Of a stretch of DNA of 27,513 nucleotides, positions 1 to 8,909 are shown in pieces. The notes beneath the pieces were generated by a model. The model did no database searches and had not been told where the DNA came from. It was given only the letters and a program-made list of their open reading frames with translations. The position numbers and the translations under genes were made by a program. Origin of the DNA: an uncultured Eubacteriales bacterium (GTDB lineage: Bacteria; Bacillota; Clostridia; Christensenellales; UBA1242); NCBI GenBank assembly GCA_900557645.1, contig USSZ01000014.1:1-27513 (forward strand), in the 5' to 3' direction. The first letter of the stretch is position 1. Each line of letters begins with the position of its first letter.

Positions 1-395
1 CCTGTGTTATTGGCAGCATCAAGAATTTCGTTAGCGAGTCTGTCCTGCATGGTCTTCTCGCCTCTCTTACGAGAGAACATAGTAAGCCAGCGAAGAGCTA
101 ACGCCTGGCGTCTGTCCGGTCTTACTTCGATAGGTACCTGATAAGTAGCACCACCAATACGTCTTGCTTTAACTTCAAGTACTGGCATTACATTGTTCAT
201 AGCTTCTTCAAATACCTCGAGAGCTGGCTTACCTGATTTTTCTTCAACTTTATTGAATGCTCCATATACAATCTTCTGAGCTGTAGATTTCTTACCGTCT
301 AACATAATATTGTTGATAAGTTTTGTTACAACCTTGCTGTTGTACATTGGATCTGCTAATACATCTCTATGCTGAGTATGTCCTTTACGTGGCAC
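1..395 (-). CDS. rpsG: 30S ribosomal protein S7 (partial, 3' end off the window)
   Basis: S7 is a primary 16S rRNA-binding protein that nucleates the head of the 30S subunit. The translation starts VPRKGHTQHRDVLADP and runs through the typical MLDGKKSTAQKIVYGAF and RRIGGATYQVPIEVRP blocks to NEILDAANNTG at the window edge. That is 131 codons of a protein usually about 156 residues long, so the last 25 or so are missing. The start is GTG at 395-393, supported by an AAGGAGGG ribosome binding site about 8 nt upstream; no better ATG exists. It lies 188 nt after rpsL in the usual rpsL-rpsG order. Codon use is GC-richer than in the middle of the window, as in rpsL and the 3' part of rpoC, and fits Lachnospiraceae. 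Confidence 0.96.
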   Translation of the reverse strand, partial: MPRKGHTQHRDVLADPMYNSKVVTKLINNIMLDGKKSTAQKIVYGAFNKVEEKSGKPALEVFEEAMNNVMPVLEVKARRIGGATYQVPIEVRPDRRQALALRWLTMFSRKRGEKTMQDRLANEILDAANNT

Positions 396-583
396 GGTTC
401 TTCCCTCCTTAATATTTATTAATTCTTCGGTACTCACATTATAAAATGTGTTCGTGCTGTTACTTCCATCTCTTCTATCTATCTGATGTTTTCTGCATTT
501 TATGCATCAACACCTTATCTCATAGCAAAAACATGGCCTAACCAGCACATTTTTTTGGAATGTTTCCAATAATACGGTTTTAA

Positions 584-1006
584 TTACTTCTTAGCATCTT
601 TTGGACGCTTAGCACCGTACTTAGAACGAGCCTGACGTCTCTTTGCAACACCTGCTGTATCAAGAGTACCTCTGATGATATGGTATCTTGTACCAGGTAA
701 GTCCTTTACTCTACCACCACGGATAAGAACTACGCTATGCTCCTGAAGGTTGTGACCTTCACCCGGAATATAACTTGTAACTTCGATACCGTTTGATAAA
801 CGAACTCTGGCGATCTTTCTCAGAGCTGAGTTAGGCTTCTTAGGAGTAGCTGTCTTAACTGCTGTACAAACTCCTCTCTTCTGTGGAGAGCTTGTCTCAG
901 TTGGCTTCTTCTTTAATGAGTTGAAACTTCTCTGAAGAGCTGGTGCAGTTGACTTCTTCTCTACTGTCTGTCTTCCCTTTCTAACTAACTGGTTAAATGT
1001 TGGCAT
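584..1006 (-). CDS. rpsL: 30S ribosomal protein S12
   Basis: S12 sits at the decoding centre and helps set translational accuracy. It is 140 residues, the usual length. The sequence starts MPTFNQLVRKGRQ and contains TPKKPNSALRK and RGGRVKDLPGTRYH, the two loops where streptomycin-resistance changes arise; both look wild type. The frame stays open 19 codons further upstream, but the start is placed at 1006 because TAGGAGGTGAAAACATG gives a perfect ribosome binding site there and the family starts at this MPT. A consensus promoter and a stem-loop lie upstream (separate entries). The gene follows rpoC and precedes rpsG, the standard bacterial order. It belongs to the higher-GC Lachnospiraceae-like left segment. 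Confidence 0.98.
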   Translation of the reverse strand: MPTFNQLVRKGRQTVEKKSTAPALQRSFNSLKKKPTETSSPQKRGVCTAVKTATPKKPNSALRKIARVRLSNGIEVTSYIPGEGHNLQEHSVVLIRGGRVKDLPGTRYHIIRGTLDTAGVAKRRQARSKYGAKRPKDAKK

Positions 1007-1041
1007 GTTTTCACCTCCTACTTTCAAAATAAAAAATAATA

Positions 1042-1069
1042 TAAGGCATACGTTCTCACGCATGCCTTA
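1042..1069 (-). terminator. Stem-loop between rpoC and rpsL, terminator-like
   Basis: On the minus strand a 12-bp stem (one G-T pair) closes a GAGA tetraloop and is followed by TATTATTTTTTATTTT. This has the shape of an intrinsic terminator for transcripts leaving rpoC. It starts only 3 nt after the -10 box of the rpsL promoter, so the rpsL start site probably lies inside the left arm. New rpsL transcripts would begin with a shortened hairpin, while read-through from rpoC would carry the whole stem. Whether it ends rpoBC transcription or protects the rpsL 5' end cannot be told from sequence. Confidence 0.6.
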
Positions 1070-1071
1070 CC

Positions 1072-1100
1072 ATTATATATATTGAAATTATTCGTGTCAA
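1072..1100 (-). promoter_or_regulatory. Consensus sigma-A promoter of rpsL-rpsG
   Basis: The minus strand shows TTGACA (1100-1095), a 17-nt spacer and TATAAT (1077-1072), a perfect match to the housekeeping consensus. The predicted start site is near 1066-1065, about 60 nt before the rpsL ATG. It lies just after the rpoC stop, so the ribosomal protein genes can be expressed independently of rpoBC. Confidence 0.85.
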
Positions 1101-1117
1101 GCACTTTTCAAATTTAT

Positions 1118-4100
1118 TTATTCGTTATCAGATGTCTCTGCCTCTACAGATTCCAAGTCTGAAGCATTTTCTTCCGCCTCATCCTCTGCATCTGCATCGG
1201 TATCAACTGCATCTTCTAACTCTGTGCTTTCCAGATCATCTCCGAAGTCGATCTCGTCATCATCATCAAAGAAGTTGATCTCATCCATCTCTGTATCAAG
1301 CTTTACAGAACGATAACGCTTCATACCTGTACCTGCTGGGATCAGCTTACCGATAATAACGTTCTCTTTCAGACCATTAAGCGGATCTACCTTACTCTTA
1401 ATAGCTGCATCTGTAAGAACCTTTGTTGTCTCCTGGAAGGACGCTGCTGACATGAAGGAATCTGTAGCAAGTGATGCCTTTGTAATACCAAGCATTACCT
1501 GTGAGCCTTCTGCCGGCTGTTTGCCTTCTGCGATGAGCTGCTCATTTGTATCTTCAAAATCAAGAACGTCAACCAGTGTTCCCGGAAGGTAGGATGAATC
1601 TCCGTTATCCTCGATCCTGATCTTCTTTAACATCTGACGAACAATGATCTCGATATGCTTATCATTGATATCAACACCCTGAAGTCTGTATACTCGCTGT
1701 ACTTCACGAAGCATGTAATCCTGAACTGCACGGATACCTTTGATCTTTAAGATATCATGTGGATTAACAGAACCTTCTGTTAATTCATCACCGGCTTCCA
1801 GAACCTGATCGTCCAGAACCTTGATACGGGAACCATAAGGAATTAAGTATGCCTTTGATTCGCCTGTCTCGTCATTTGTGATAACGACTTCTCTCTTCTT
1901 CTTATTATCACGAAGCTGAACCTTACCGCCAAACTCTGCGATGATCGCAAGTCCCTTTGGCTTTCTTGCTTCGAACAACTCTTCTACTCTAGGAAGACCC
2001 TGTGTAATATCATCACCGGCAACACCACCGGTATGGAAAGTACGCATTGTAAGTTGTGTTCCTGGTTCTCCAATTGATTGAGCAGCCATAATACCAACAG
2101 CTTCTCCTAATTCAACCATATTACCAGTTGCTAAGTTTCTACCATAACATTTTCTACATACACCATTTGGTGTTTTACATGAAAGTAAACTTCTAATCTC
2201 TACACTCGTAACACCTGCTTTAATTATTTTATCTGCAAGTGGTTCAGTTATATATTCATTTCTTTCAGCAATAACTTCACCAGTTTCTGGATTTACAACT
2301 TTTTTATTAGTAAATCTACCTAAAATTCTATCATATAGTGATTCAATAACAGTTCCTGCTTTTTCATCTTTTATCTCTTCAACAACAACACCTTGTAATG
2401 TTCCACAATCTTCTTCTCTTACAATTACATCTTGTGCAACATCAACCAAACGACGAGTTAAATAACCTGAGTCGGCTGTCTTAAGGGCTGTATCTGTAAG
2501 ACCCTTTCTAATACCACGTGCAGATAAGAAGAATTCTATTGGGCTTAAACCTTTAACAAATGATGACTTAATAGGAACATCAATTTTTTCACCAGAAGCA
2601 GTAGTCTTAAGTCCTACCATTCCACAAAGTGAGTTTAATTGGTCTTTAGAACCACGAGCACCAGATACGCACATAATCTTAAATGGATTAAGATCATCCA
2701 TTCCTTCAAACAAAACTTTTTCAACTTGAGCCTTAGCATCTGTCCAATATTGAATATTATTTCTTATTTTTTCATCAAAAGTGATAAGACCACGTTTAAA
2801 TAGTTTTTCATTTTCAAGAACTTTTTGCTCTGTTTCATTTATAATTTGTTGTTTTTCTTTTGGTTCTACAATATCAAATACATTTACTGTCAATGCACCT
2901 AAAGTTGAGTATTTATAACCAGTCGCTTTAATTCTATCAACAAGTTTAGCACATTCTGTTGTTCCATGAACATCGTATGCTCTTGCAAGAATTTTTCCAA
3001 GATCTTTCTTCCCGATTTCTCTATTAAATTCAAGTTCGCAAATATTTTCAGGAATGCTTCTATCAACAAATCCTAAATCTTGTGGAATTTGTTCATTAAA
3101 TAACAATCTACCAACAGTTGTTTCTATAACTTTAGAATATTTTTTGCCATCAACTTCTTTTTCTAATCGAACTTTGATTTTTGCTTGAATGTGAAGATTT
3201 TGTGTAAGATATGCAATTATTGCTTCTTCTTTTGAAGCATAAATGTTTCCTTCTCCTAAAGCACCAGGCTTAATTAGTGTCATGTATGCACAGCCTAATA
3301 CTATATCTTGTGATGGAGTAACAATAGGTTCACCATCTGACAATTTTAAAATATTATTTGAAGCAAGCATTAATGTTCTTGCCTCAGTTCTTGCATCAAG
3401 TGAAAGTGGAACGTGAACAGACATTTGGTCTCCATCGAAGTCTGCGTTGAAAGCACCACATACAGCAGGATGTAACTTAATTGCCCTACCTTCTACAAGA
3501 ACAGGTTCAAAGGCTTGGACTGATAGTCTATGAAGAGTTGGAGCACGGTTTAAGAATACTGGATGATCTTTAATTACTTCTGCCAAGATATCCCATACAA
3601 CTGGCTTTTCTTTTTCTATCATTCTCTTAGCCGCTTTAATATTGTGTGATTTATTCAAATCAACAAGTCTATTCATTATAAATGGTTTGAAAAGTTCAAG
3701 TGCCATTTCTTTTGGAAGACCACATTGATACATCTTAAGTTCAGGACCAACTACAATAACTGAACGACCTGAATAATCAACACGTTTACCTAAAAGGTTA
3801 AGTCTAAAACGACCTTGTTTCCCTCCTAGCATTGCTGTCAAAGATTTCAAATCTCTTTGTTTTGAACTTTGAACTGCTTTACCACGTTTACCATTATCAA
3901 TAAGGTTATCAACTGCTTCTTGAAGCATTCTCTTTTCGTTACGAACAATTACATCAGGTGCTCCAAGTTCCATCAATTTTTTCAAACGATTATTTCTGTT
4001 AATAACACGTCTATAAAGATCATTTAAATCACTTGTTGCATATCTACCACCATCAAGTGGAACCATTGGACGTAGGTCTGGAGGAAGAACAGGAATAACA

Positions 4101-4789
4101 TCTAGAACCATCCAAGTTGGGTTATTTCCACTCTTTATAAATGATTCAACGACATCAAGTTTTTTCATTGCCTTAATTCTTCTTTGACCTTTCAATGTTA
4201 CAAGTGCTTCTTTGAGCGATTTTGCTTCTTTTTCAAGATCAACATCTCCAAGCAATCTCTTAATTGCCTCTGCACCCATTCCAACTTCAAAAGCATCATA
4301 ACCATATTTTTCTATAGCATCATGATATTCTTTATCTGTTATGACTTGTTTATATGCAAGGTCTGTTCTCTTTGGATCCAAAACAACGTAGCAAACATAG
4401 TAAACAATTTGTTCAAGAACTTTTGGCGTAAGTTCTAGAAGTGTTCCTATTTTTGAAGGAACATTTCTAAAAAACCAAATATGTGTGCAAGGTGCTGCAA
4501 GTTCGATATGTCCCATTCTTTCACGACGAACTTTTGCTCTAGTAACCTCAACACCACATTTATCACAAACTACACCTTTATAACGAACTCTTTTATATCT
4601 TCCACATTGACATTCCCAGTCTTTTCTTGGTCCAAAAATCTTCTCACAGAAAAGTCCGTCTTTCTCTGGTTTTTGTGTTCTGTAATTGATAGTTTCAGGT
4701 TTTGTAACTTCACCATGAGACCATTCTCTTATTTTCTCAGGTGAAGCAATTCCAATTTGAATGGAATCAAAGTTGTTTAATTCAAACAT
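1118..4789 (-). CDS. rpoC: RNA polymerase beta' subunit, mosaic of two genomes
   Basis: This is the beta' subunit of RNA polymerase, 1,223 residues and open throughout. Visible motifs are the N-terminal zinc ribbon (Cys 60, 62, 75, 78), the catalytic magnesium loop NADFDGDQM near residue 450, a second zinc site (DCGT near 794, CKTPNGVCRKC near 870-880) and the conserved AQSIGEPGTQLTMRTFHTGG bridge/trigger region near 900-925. The start has an AAAGGGGAT ribosome binding site and lies 20 nt after rpoB. Codon use changes abruptly inside the AQSIGEPGTQ block (about nt 2,000-2,100). The first three quarters are AT-rich like rpoB. The last quarter, with an acidic Asp/Glu tail, matches the GC-richer rpsL side. 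The protein as written probably exists in no single organism. Product identity is certain; integrity is not. Confidence 0.97.
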   Translation of the reverse strand: MFELNNFDSIQIGIASPEKIREWSHGEVTKPETINYRTQKPEKDGLFCEKIFGPRKDWECQCGRYKRVRYKGVVCDKCGVEVTRAKVRRERMGHIELAAPCTHIWFFRNVPSKIGTLLELTPKVLEQIVYYVCYVVLDPKRTDLAYKQVITDKEYHDAIEKYGYDAFEVGMGAEAIKRLLGDVDLEKEAKSLKEALVTLKGQRRIKAMKKLDVVESFIKSGNNPTWMVLDVIPVLPPDLRPMVPLDGGRYATSDLNDLYRRVINRNNRLKKLMELGAPDVIVRNEKRMLQEAVDNLIDNGKRGKAVQSSKQRDLKSLTAMLGGKQGRFRLNLLGKRVDYSGRSVIVVGPELKMYQCGLPKEMALELFKPFIMNRLVDLNKSHNIKAAKRMIEKEKPVVWDILAEVIKDHPVFLNRAPTLHRLSVQAFEPVLVEGRAIKLHPAVCGAFNADFDGDQMSVHVPLSLDARTEARTLMLASNNILKLSDGEPIVTPSQDIVLGCAYMTLIKPGALGEGNIYASKEEAIIAYLTQNLHIQAKIKVRLEKEVDGKKYSKVIETTVGRLLFNEQIPQDLGFVDRSIPENICELEFNREIGKKDLGKILARAYDVHGTTECAKLVDRIKATGYKYSTLGALTVNVFDIVEPKEKQQIINETEQKVLENEKLFKRGLITFDEKIRNNIQYWTDAKAQVEKVLFEGMDDLNPFKIMCVSGARGSKDQLNSLCGMVGLKTTASGEKIDVPIKSSFVKGLSPIEFFLSARGIRKGLTDTALKTADSGYLTRRLVDVAQDVIVREEDCGTLQGVVVEEIKDEKAGTVIESLYDRILGRFTNKKVVNPETGEVIAERNEYITEPLADKIIKAGVTSVEIRSLLSCKTPNGVCRKCYGRNLATGNMVELGEAVGIMAAQSIGEPGTQLTMRTFHTGGVAGDDITQGLPRVEELFEARKPKGLAIIAEFGGKVQLRDNKKKREVVITNDETGESKAYLIPYGSRIKVLDDQVLEAGDELTEGSVNPHDILKIKGIRAVQDYMLREVQRVYRLQGVDINDKHIEIIVRQMLKKIRIEDNGDSSYLPGTLVDVLDFEDTNEQLIAEGKQPAEGSQVMLGITKASLATDSFMSAASFQETTKVLTDAAIKSKVDPLNGLKENVIIGKLIPAGTGMKRYRSVKLDTEMDEINFFDDDDEIDFGDDLESTELEDAVDTDADAEDEAEENASDLESVEAETSDNE
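2000..2100. other. Probable chimeric join inside rpoC
   Basis: Base and codon use switch here, in the most conserved stretch of rpoC, where different species can share near-identical DNA. A hand count gives 30 G+C in 60 at 1141-1200 but 23 in 60 at 3241-3300. Third positions to the right are mostly A/T (on the coding strand), those to the left often G/C. The frame is kept. A join of reads from two gut species across a conserved block is the simplest explanation. Confidence 0.75.
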
Positions 4790-4809
4790 ATCAAATCCCC
4801 TTTTCTAAA

Positions 4810-7800
4810 TTATTCATCAAAGTCTCCGAAATCATCAAAGATATCGAGATTATCAAGATTATCATTTTTTGTGCTTTCTTCAAAGACTTCATGAAGTTCT
4901 TTATCGTCTTCTTCTTGAGAAGAAAGTTGAGTTTCATTAATATTGTGTTCATCAAAATCAAATATCCCTTCCTCAAGGTCCTTTTCAGTATCTTGAGCAA
5001 TTGTTGATGTTTGATCTTGCTCATCTTGACTTAATTCATTAAGAGAAATTTCTTTATTGCCTTCAGTCAAGATTTTAACATCAAGTCCAAGTGCTTGTAA
5101 TTCTTTTACAAGAACTTTGAATGACTCTGGAATACCTGGCTCTGCAATAGGTAATCCTTTAATAATAGATTCATAAGTTTTAAGACGACCATTTAAATCA
5201 TCTGATTTTACTGTAAGCATTTCTTGTAAAATATGACTTGCACCATATGCTTCAAGTGCCCAAACTTCCATTTCACCAAAACGTTGACCACCAAATAATG
5301 ACTTACCACCAAGAGGTTGTTGAGTAATAAGTGCATAAGGTCCAATAGAACGTGCGTGAATTTTTGAATCAACCATGTGTTCAAGTTTAAGCATATATTT
5401 ATAACCTACAGTTGATAAGTTATCAAAAGGTTCTCCAGTTCTTCCATCATATAATTGAACTTTACCATCTGGTCTAAAATTATTTTCAACTAAAAGTTCT
5501 TTAATATCTTCTGTTGATGCACCATCAAATGCTGGTGTAGCAACTTTCCAACCAAGTGTTTTAGCAACAAGACCAAGGTGAACTTCCATAACTTGACCAA
5601 TATTCATACGTGATGGAATACCAAGTGGGCTTAATACAATATCAAGAGGTTTACCATTTGCCATAAATGGCATATCTGCTTCTGGCAATACGATAGAAAC
5701 AACTCCTTTATTTCCATATCTTCCTGCCATTTTATCTCCGACAGAAAGTTTACGTTTTTGAGCAACAGTAACTTTAACCATCATTGTAACGCCTGGTTCA
5801 AGGTCATCTTTATTCTTTTTAGAGAATACTTGAACATCTACAACAACGCCACCTTTTCCATGTTGAACACGAAGAGATGTATCCCTAACATCACGTGCTT
5901 TATCTCCAAATATTGCTCTCAACAAACGCTCTTCAGGTGTAAGATCAGTTTCACCTTTAGGTGTAACCTTTCCAACCAAAATATCATTTGGATGAACTTC
6001 TGCACCAATTCTAATAATACCATTTTCATCAAGGTCTTTAAGTGCATCTTCACCAAGATTTGGAATATCTCTAGTGATTACTTCATCACCAAGTTTTGTT
6101 GTTCTGCATTTTATTTCATGATCATAAAGTGTAATTGATGTATAAACATCTTCCTTTACAAGTCTTTCGTTAATAAGAATAGCATCTTCGAAGTTTTGTC
6201 CTTCCCAGTTCATATACCCGATAAGAACATTTTTACCAACAGCAAGTTCTCCATGATCGGTTGAATATCCGTCTGTAAGAACATCTCCTTCAGCAACTTT
6301 TTCACCCTTTACTACACATGGACGTTGATTGAAACAAACATCATCATTTGCTTTTGCAAATTTTGTAAGTGCATAAATATCTTCATCACCTTTTTCAGTC
6401 AGAACTCTTATCTCATCTGCAGATACATAACTTACTGTTCCTGCACGTTTTGCAAGAATAACACAACCACTATCATGAGCAGAAACGGCTTCCATACCAG
6501 TTCCAACGATAGGTGCTTCTGGGCGAAGAACTGGAACTGCTTGACGTTGCATGTTCGCTCCCATCAAGGCACGGTTTCCTTCAATATGTCCAACAAATGG
6601 AATCAAACTTGTTGCAACAGAAATCATTTGTCTTGGAGAAACATCCATATAATCTACTTTACTTGCAGGAACTTCTTCAATAACTGAACCATGTCTACAC
6701 ATAATTCTTTTATTTACAAAATGTCCTTCTTCATCTAATGGTTCAATAGCCTGAGCAATATAACTTTCATTTTCAACATCTGCCATTTTATAGACTATAT
6801 CTTTAGTTACTACACCCTTTTCCTTATTTACAACTCTATAAGGAGTTTCAAGGAATCCATAATCATTAACTCTTGTATATGCAGCAAGAGTATTAATAAG
6901 TCCGATTGATTGACCTTCTGGTGTTTCAGCAGGACAAATTCTTCCATAATGTGTAAAGTGAATATCACGAATTTCAGGATCGGCTCTCTCCTTTTTAATA
7001 CCTCCAGGTCCAATAGCAGAAACACGACGTTTTTGTGTGATTCCTGAAAGAGGATTCTTTTGATCCATAATTTGAGATAATTGAGATTGAGAGAAGAAAT
7101 CTCTTAATGCTTTATTTACTGCTTTAGGATTCATAATTTGAGAAGGTGTAACTTCAACAAATTCACGTCCTTGTAATGTTTCTTTAACATTTACTGATAG
7201 TTTTGTAACCCCACTTCTAAAAGCATTGCAAGTAAGTTCGCCAACTGTTGCAACACGTTTATTAGAAAGGTGTTCAATTTTATCAATAGTCCCTATTCCT
7301 TCTAACACATCAAGATAACAAGAAATTGTTGCCAAAATGTCATCCATAGTAAGAGTAGTAATAACAAGATCCTTTGCACTATTTTTAATAGCCTCTATTC
7401 TCTTTTCTTTTGTCTTATTATCTTTCAAAATTTGCATTAAAACAGGATAATAAACATCTTCAAAAATTCCAAGTTCTTCTTGATTGCAAGGGAATACTTC
7501 TGATAATGTAACTCTATTATTTCCTCTCATTAAATGACGTTTACCATTAATTTGAACCCAAACTTCATTTACACCTGCATTTTGAACTTTTGCTGCACTT
7601 TCTTTAGTAAATTCTTCACCTGCTCTTGCAAGTAATTCATCATCTTTAATAATGTCATCGGCATTAATAAGACCAGGTAATCTTTCTTTTAAACCAAGTT
7701 TTTTATTAAATTTATATCTTCCAACTCTTGATAAGTTGTAATAAGCATCTGTAAAGAAAGATACATTCAAATAACTTCTTGTGCTTTCAGCAGATGGAAC

Positions 7801-8529
7801 ATCAGAAGGTCTTGTTTTCCTTGAGAATTCAATAAGTGCTTCTTCTTGTGTTACTTGAGTTTCTCTATCAAGAACATTTTTGATATAGTGATTATTTCCA
7901 AAAAGTTTTAAGATTTCTTCATTAGTAAAACCAAAGCATTTTAAGAATAAACCTAAACTTATCTTATTTTTTCTCTCAAGAACAATTTTTAAATTCTCAT
8001 TTGCACCTTGTTCAATTTCAATCCAAGTTCCATGAACTGGAATAACTTGTGCTCTCAAAGTTGCATTATTATCTTTTTCTCTTGCCATATAAACACTAGG
8101 TGCACGAACAATTTGATTAATAACAACCCTTTCTATTCCATTGTAAATAAATGAACCTTGTTCAGTCATCATTGGGACATCACCCATAAAAACTTCTTGT
8201 TCAACTGCTTGTCCAGTTTCTTCAACGACAAAACGAGCCTTTACTTTTAAAGGCGAAGAATATGTTGCTCCACGACGCTTACATTCTTTTATATCATATT
8301 TTGGTTCTGCAAAAGGCAAAATTTCTGTGATATATAATTTTGCTTTTCCAGAATAATCAGTTAAAGGGAAGAATTCATCAAGAACTTTTTTAATCCCTTT
8401 AGTTAAAAAATCATTGTAAGATTTCTTTTGAATTTCAAGAAGTGGTGGAACTCCAATAAGTTCATCACAATGACCGAAAGTATATCTTTCTGTTTTTCCT
8501 TGTTTAATTTTCTTTACGTTAACAGACAT
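4810..8529 (-). CDS. rpoB: RNA polymerase beta subunit
   Basis: This is the beta subunit of RNA polymerase, 1,239 residues and complete. Recognisable blocks are the N-terminal GHCDELIGVPPLLEIQ, the rifampicin region QLSQIMDQKNPLSGITQKRR (about residues 480-505), HYGRICPAETPEGQSIGLI, the active-site GRYGNKGV and the C-terminal GGQRFGEMEVWALEAYGA. The start at 8529 has an AAGGAGAG ribosome binding site 5 nt away. The normal core is followed by a tail of about 85 residues rich in Asp, Glu and Phe (ending IFDDFGDFDE); acidic tails of this kind occur in Clostridia. The residue equivalent to E. coli His526 is Gln499 here, which bears on rifampicin binding. It is transcribed from its own promoter with a structured leader, and rpoC follows 20 nt later. 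Confidence 0.98.
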   Translation of the reverse strand: MSVNVKKIKQGKTERYTFGHCDELIGVPPLLEIQKKSYNDFLTKGIKKVLDEFFPLTDYSGKAKLYITEILPFAEPKYDIKECKRRGATYSSPLKVKARFVVEETGQAVEQEVFMGDVPMMTEQGSFIYNGIERVVINQIVRAPSVYMAREKDNNATLRAQVIPVHGTWIEIEQGANENLKIVLERKNKISLGLFLKCFGFTNEEILKLFGNNHYIKNVLDRETQVTQEEALIEFSRKTRPSDVPSAESTRSYLNVSFFTDAYYNLSRVGRYKFNKKLGLKERLPGLINADDIIKDDELLARAGEEFTKESAAKVQNAGVNEVWVQINGKRHLMRGNNRVTLSEVFPCNQEELGIFEDVYYPVLMQILKDNKTKEKRIEAIKNSAKDLVITTLTMDDILATISCYLDVLEGIGTIDKIEHLSNKRVATVGELTCNAFRSGVTKLSVNVKETLQGREFVEVTPSQIMNPKAVNKALRDFFSQSQLSQIMDQKNPLSGITQKRRVSAIGPGGIKKERADPEIRDIHFTHYGRICPAETPEGQSIGLINTLAAYTRVNDYGFLETPYRVVNKEKGVVTKDIVYKMADVENESYIAQAIEPLDEEGHFVNKRIMCRHGSVIEEVPASKVDYMDVSPRQMISVATSLIPFVGHIEGNRALMGANMQRQAVPVLRPEAPIVGTGMEAVSAHDSGCVILAKRAGTVSYVSADEIRVLTEKGDEDIYALTKFAKANDDVCFNQRPCVVKGEKVAEGDVLTDGYSTDHGELAVGKNVLIGYMNWEGQNFEDAILINERLVKEDVYTSITLYDHEIKCRTTKLGDEVITRDIPNLGEDALKDLDENGIIRIGAEVHPNDILVGKVTPKGETDLTPEERLLRAIFGDKARDVRDTSLRVQHGKGGVVVDVQVFSKKNKDDLEPGVTMMVKVTVAQKRKLSVGDKMAGRYGNKGVVSIVLPEADMPFMANGKPLDIVLSPLGIPSRMNIGQVMEVHLGLVAKTLGWKVATPAFDGASTEDIKELLVENNFRPDGKVQLYDGRTGEPFDNLSTVGYKYMLKLEHMVDSKIHARSIGPYALITQQPLGGKSLFGGQRFGEMEVWALEAYGASHILQEMLTVKSDDLNGRLKTYESIIKGLPIAEPGIPESFKVLVKELQALGLDVKILTEGNKEISLNELSQDEQDQTSTIAQDTEKDLEEGIFDFDEHNINETQLSSQEEDDKELHEVFEESTKNDNLDNLDIFDDFGDFDE

Positions 8530-8565
8530 TTAACTCTCCTTCTTTAATTTAACTGAATTGAATTT

Positions 8566-8605
8566 CTTAATTTACTATAAAATTAAGTTTTTATGACCAC
8601 GTCAT
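8566..8605 (-). promoter_or_regulatory. Two small stem-loops before the rpoB ribosome binding site
   Basis: Two perfect inverted repeats follow the leader hairpin: an 8-bp pair (8566-8573 with 8580-8587, loop of 6) and a 5-bp pair (8593-8597 with 8601-8605, loop of 3). They sit 25-65 nt upstream of the rpoB ribosome binding site and could be part of a folded leader. Short AT-rich repeats are common by chance, so this is tentative. Confidence 0.3.
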
Positions 8606-8641
8606 GGAATTTTACTAATTTATACAATTTTTAAATAAAGC

Positions 8642-8684
8642 AAAAAAGGACTTATGGCACAAAAAATGCCATAATATCCCCTTT
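8642..8684 (-). terminator. Terminator-like hairpin in the rpoB leader (possible attenuator)
   Basis: On the minus strand TTATGGCA, a 7-nt loop and TGCCATAA form a perfect 8-bp stem. A looser lower stem (AAAGGGGA against TCCTTT) extends it, and TTTTTT (8647-8642) follows. It lies between the rpoB promoter and the rpoB start, about 110 nt before the ATG. It would therefore stop a share of transcripts before rpoB unless bypassed. A clear competing antiterminator stem is not obvious to me. Confidence 0.6.
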
Positions 8685-8739
8685 CTTTTAAGTTAAAAAA
8701 TTGTATTATTCTTTTCCACTGCTGATTATAGTCTTATTA

Positions 8740-8768
8740 ATTATAACAAAAGCATGAAAAACTGTCAA
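8740..8768 (-). promoter_or_regulatory. Consensus sigma-A promoter of rpoB-rpoC
   Basis: The minus strand has TTGACA (8768-8763), a 17-nt spacer and TATAAT (8745-8740), a perfect match. The predicted start near 8733 gives a leader of about 205 nt before the rpoB ATG. In most Firmicutes rpoB is preceded by rplJ-rplL. Here the giant lipoprotein gene lies upstream and ends in its own terminator, so this promoter is probably the main source of rpoBC mRNA. Confidence 0.88.
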
Positions 8769-8878
8769 TAATTTAAACATAATTTTTTGTAAAAATATAT
8801 ATTTTTTTATAATAATCATATCTAATTTTCATTATTTCCATATTTTCTATTAATAAACTATAAAATTTAAAGTTAAAT

Positions 8879-8909
8879 AAAATAAAAGGCTTTATAAGCC
8901 TTTTATTTT
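8879..8909 (-). terminator. Intrinsic terminator of the giant lipoprotein gene
   Basis: A perfect 14-bp inverted repeat (8879-8892 with 8896-8909, loop of 3) has a GGCTT/AAGCC core and A/T arms, giving TTTTATTTTATTT on the minus strand. The gene's TAA stop lies within the stem. It closes the VirB4-giant lipoprotein transcript and separates it from the rpoB promoter. Confidence 0.85.

Noticed and set aside
1007..1063. Longer rpsL start (19 extra residues)
   Set aside because: The ribosome binding site and family start both point to 1006. The extra stretch contains the promoter leader and hairpin.
4184..7025. Several open frames of 60-126 codons antisense to, or overlapping, rpoB and rpoC
   Set aside because: They are shadows of highly conserved coding sequence, with Phe/Ile/Lys/Asn-rich nonsense translations and no ribosome binding sites.
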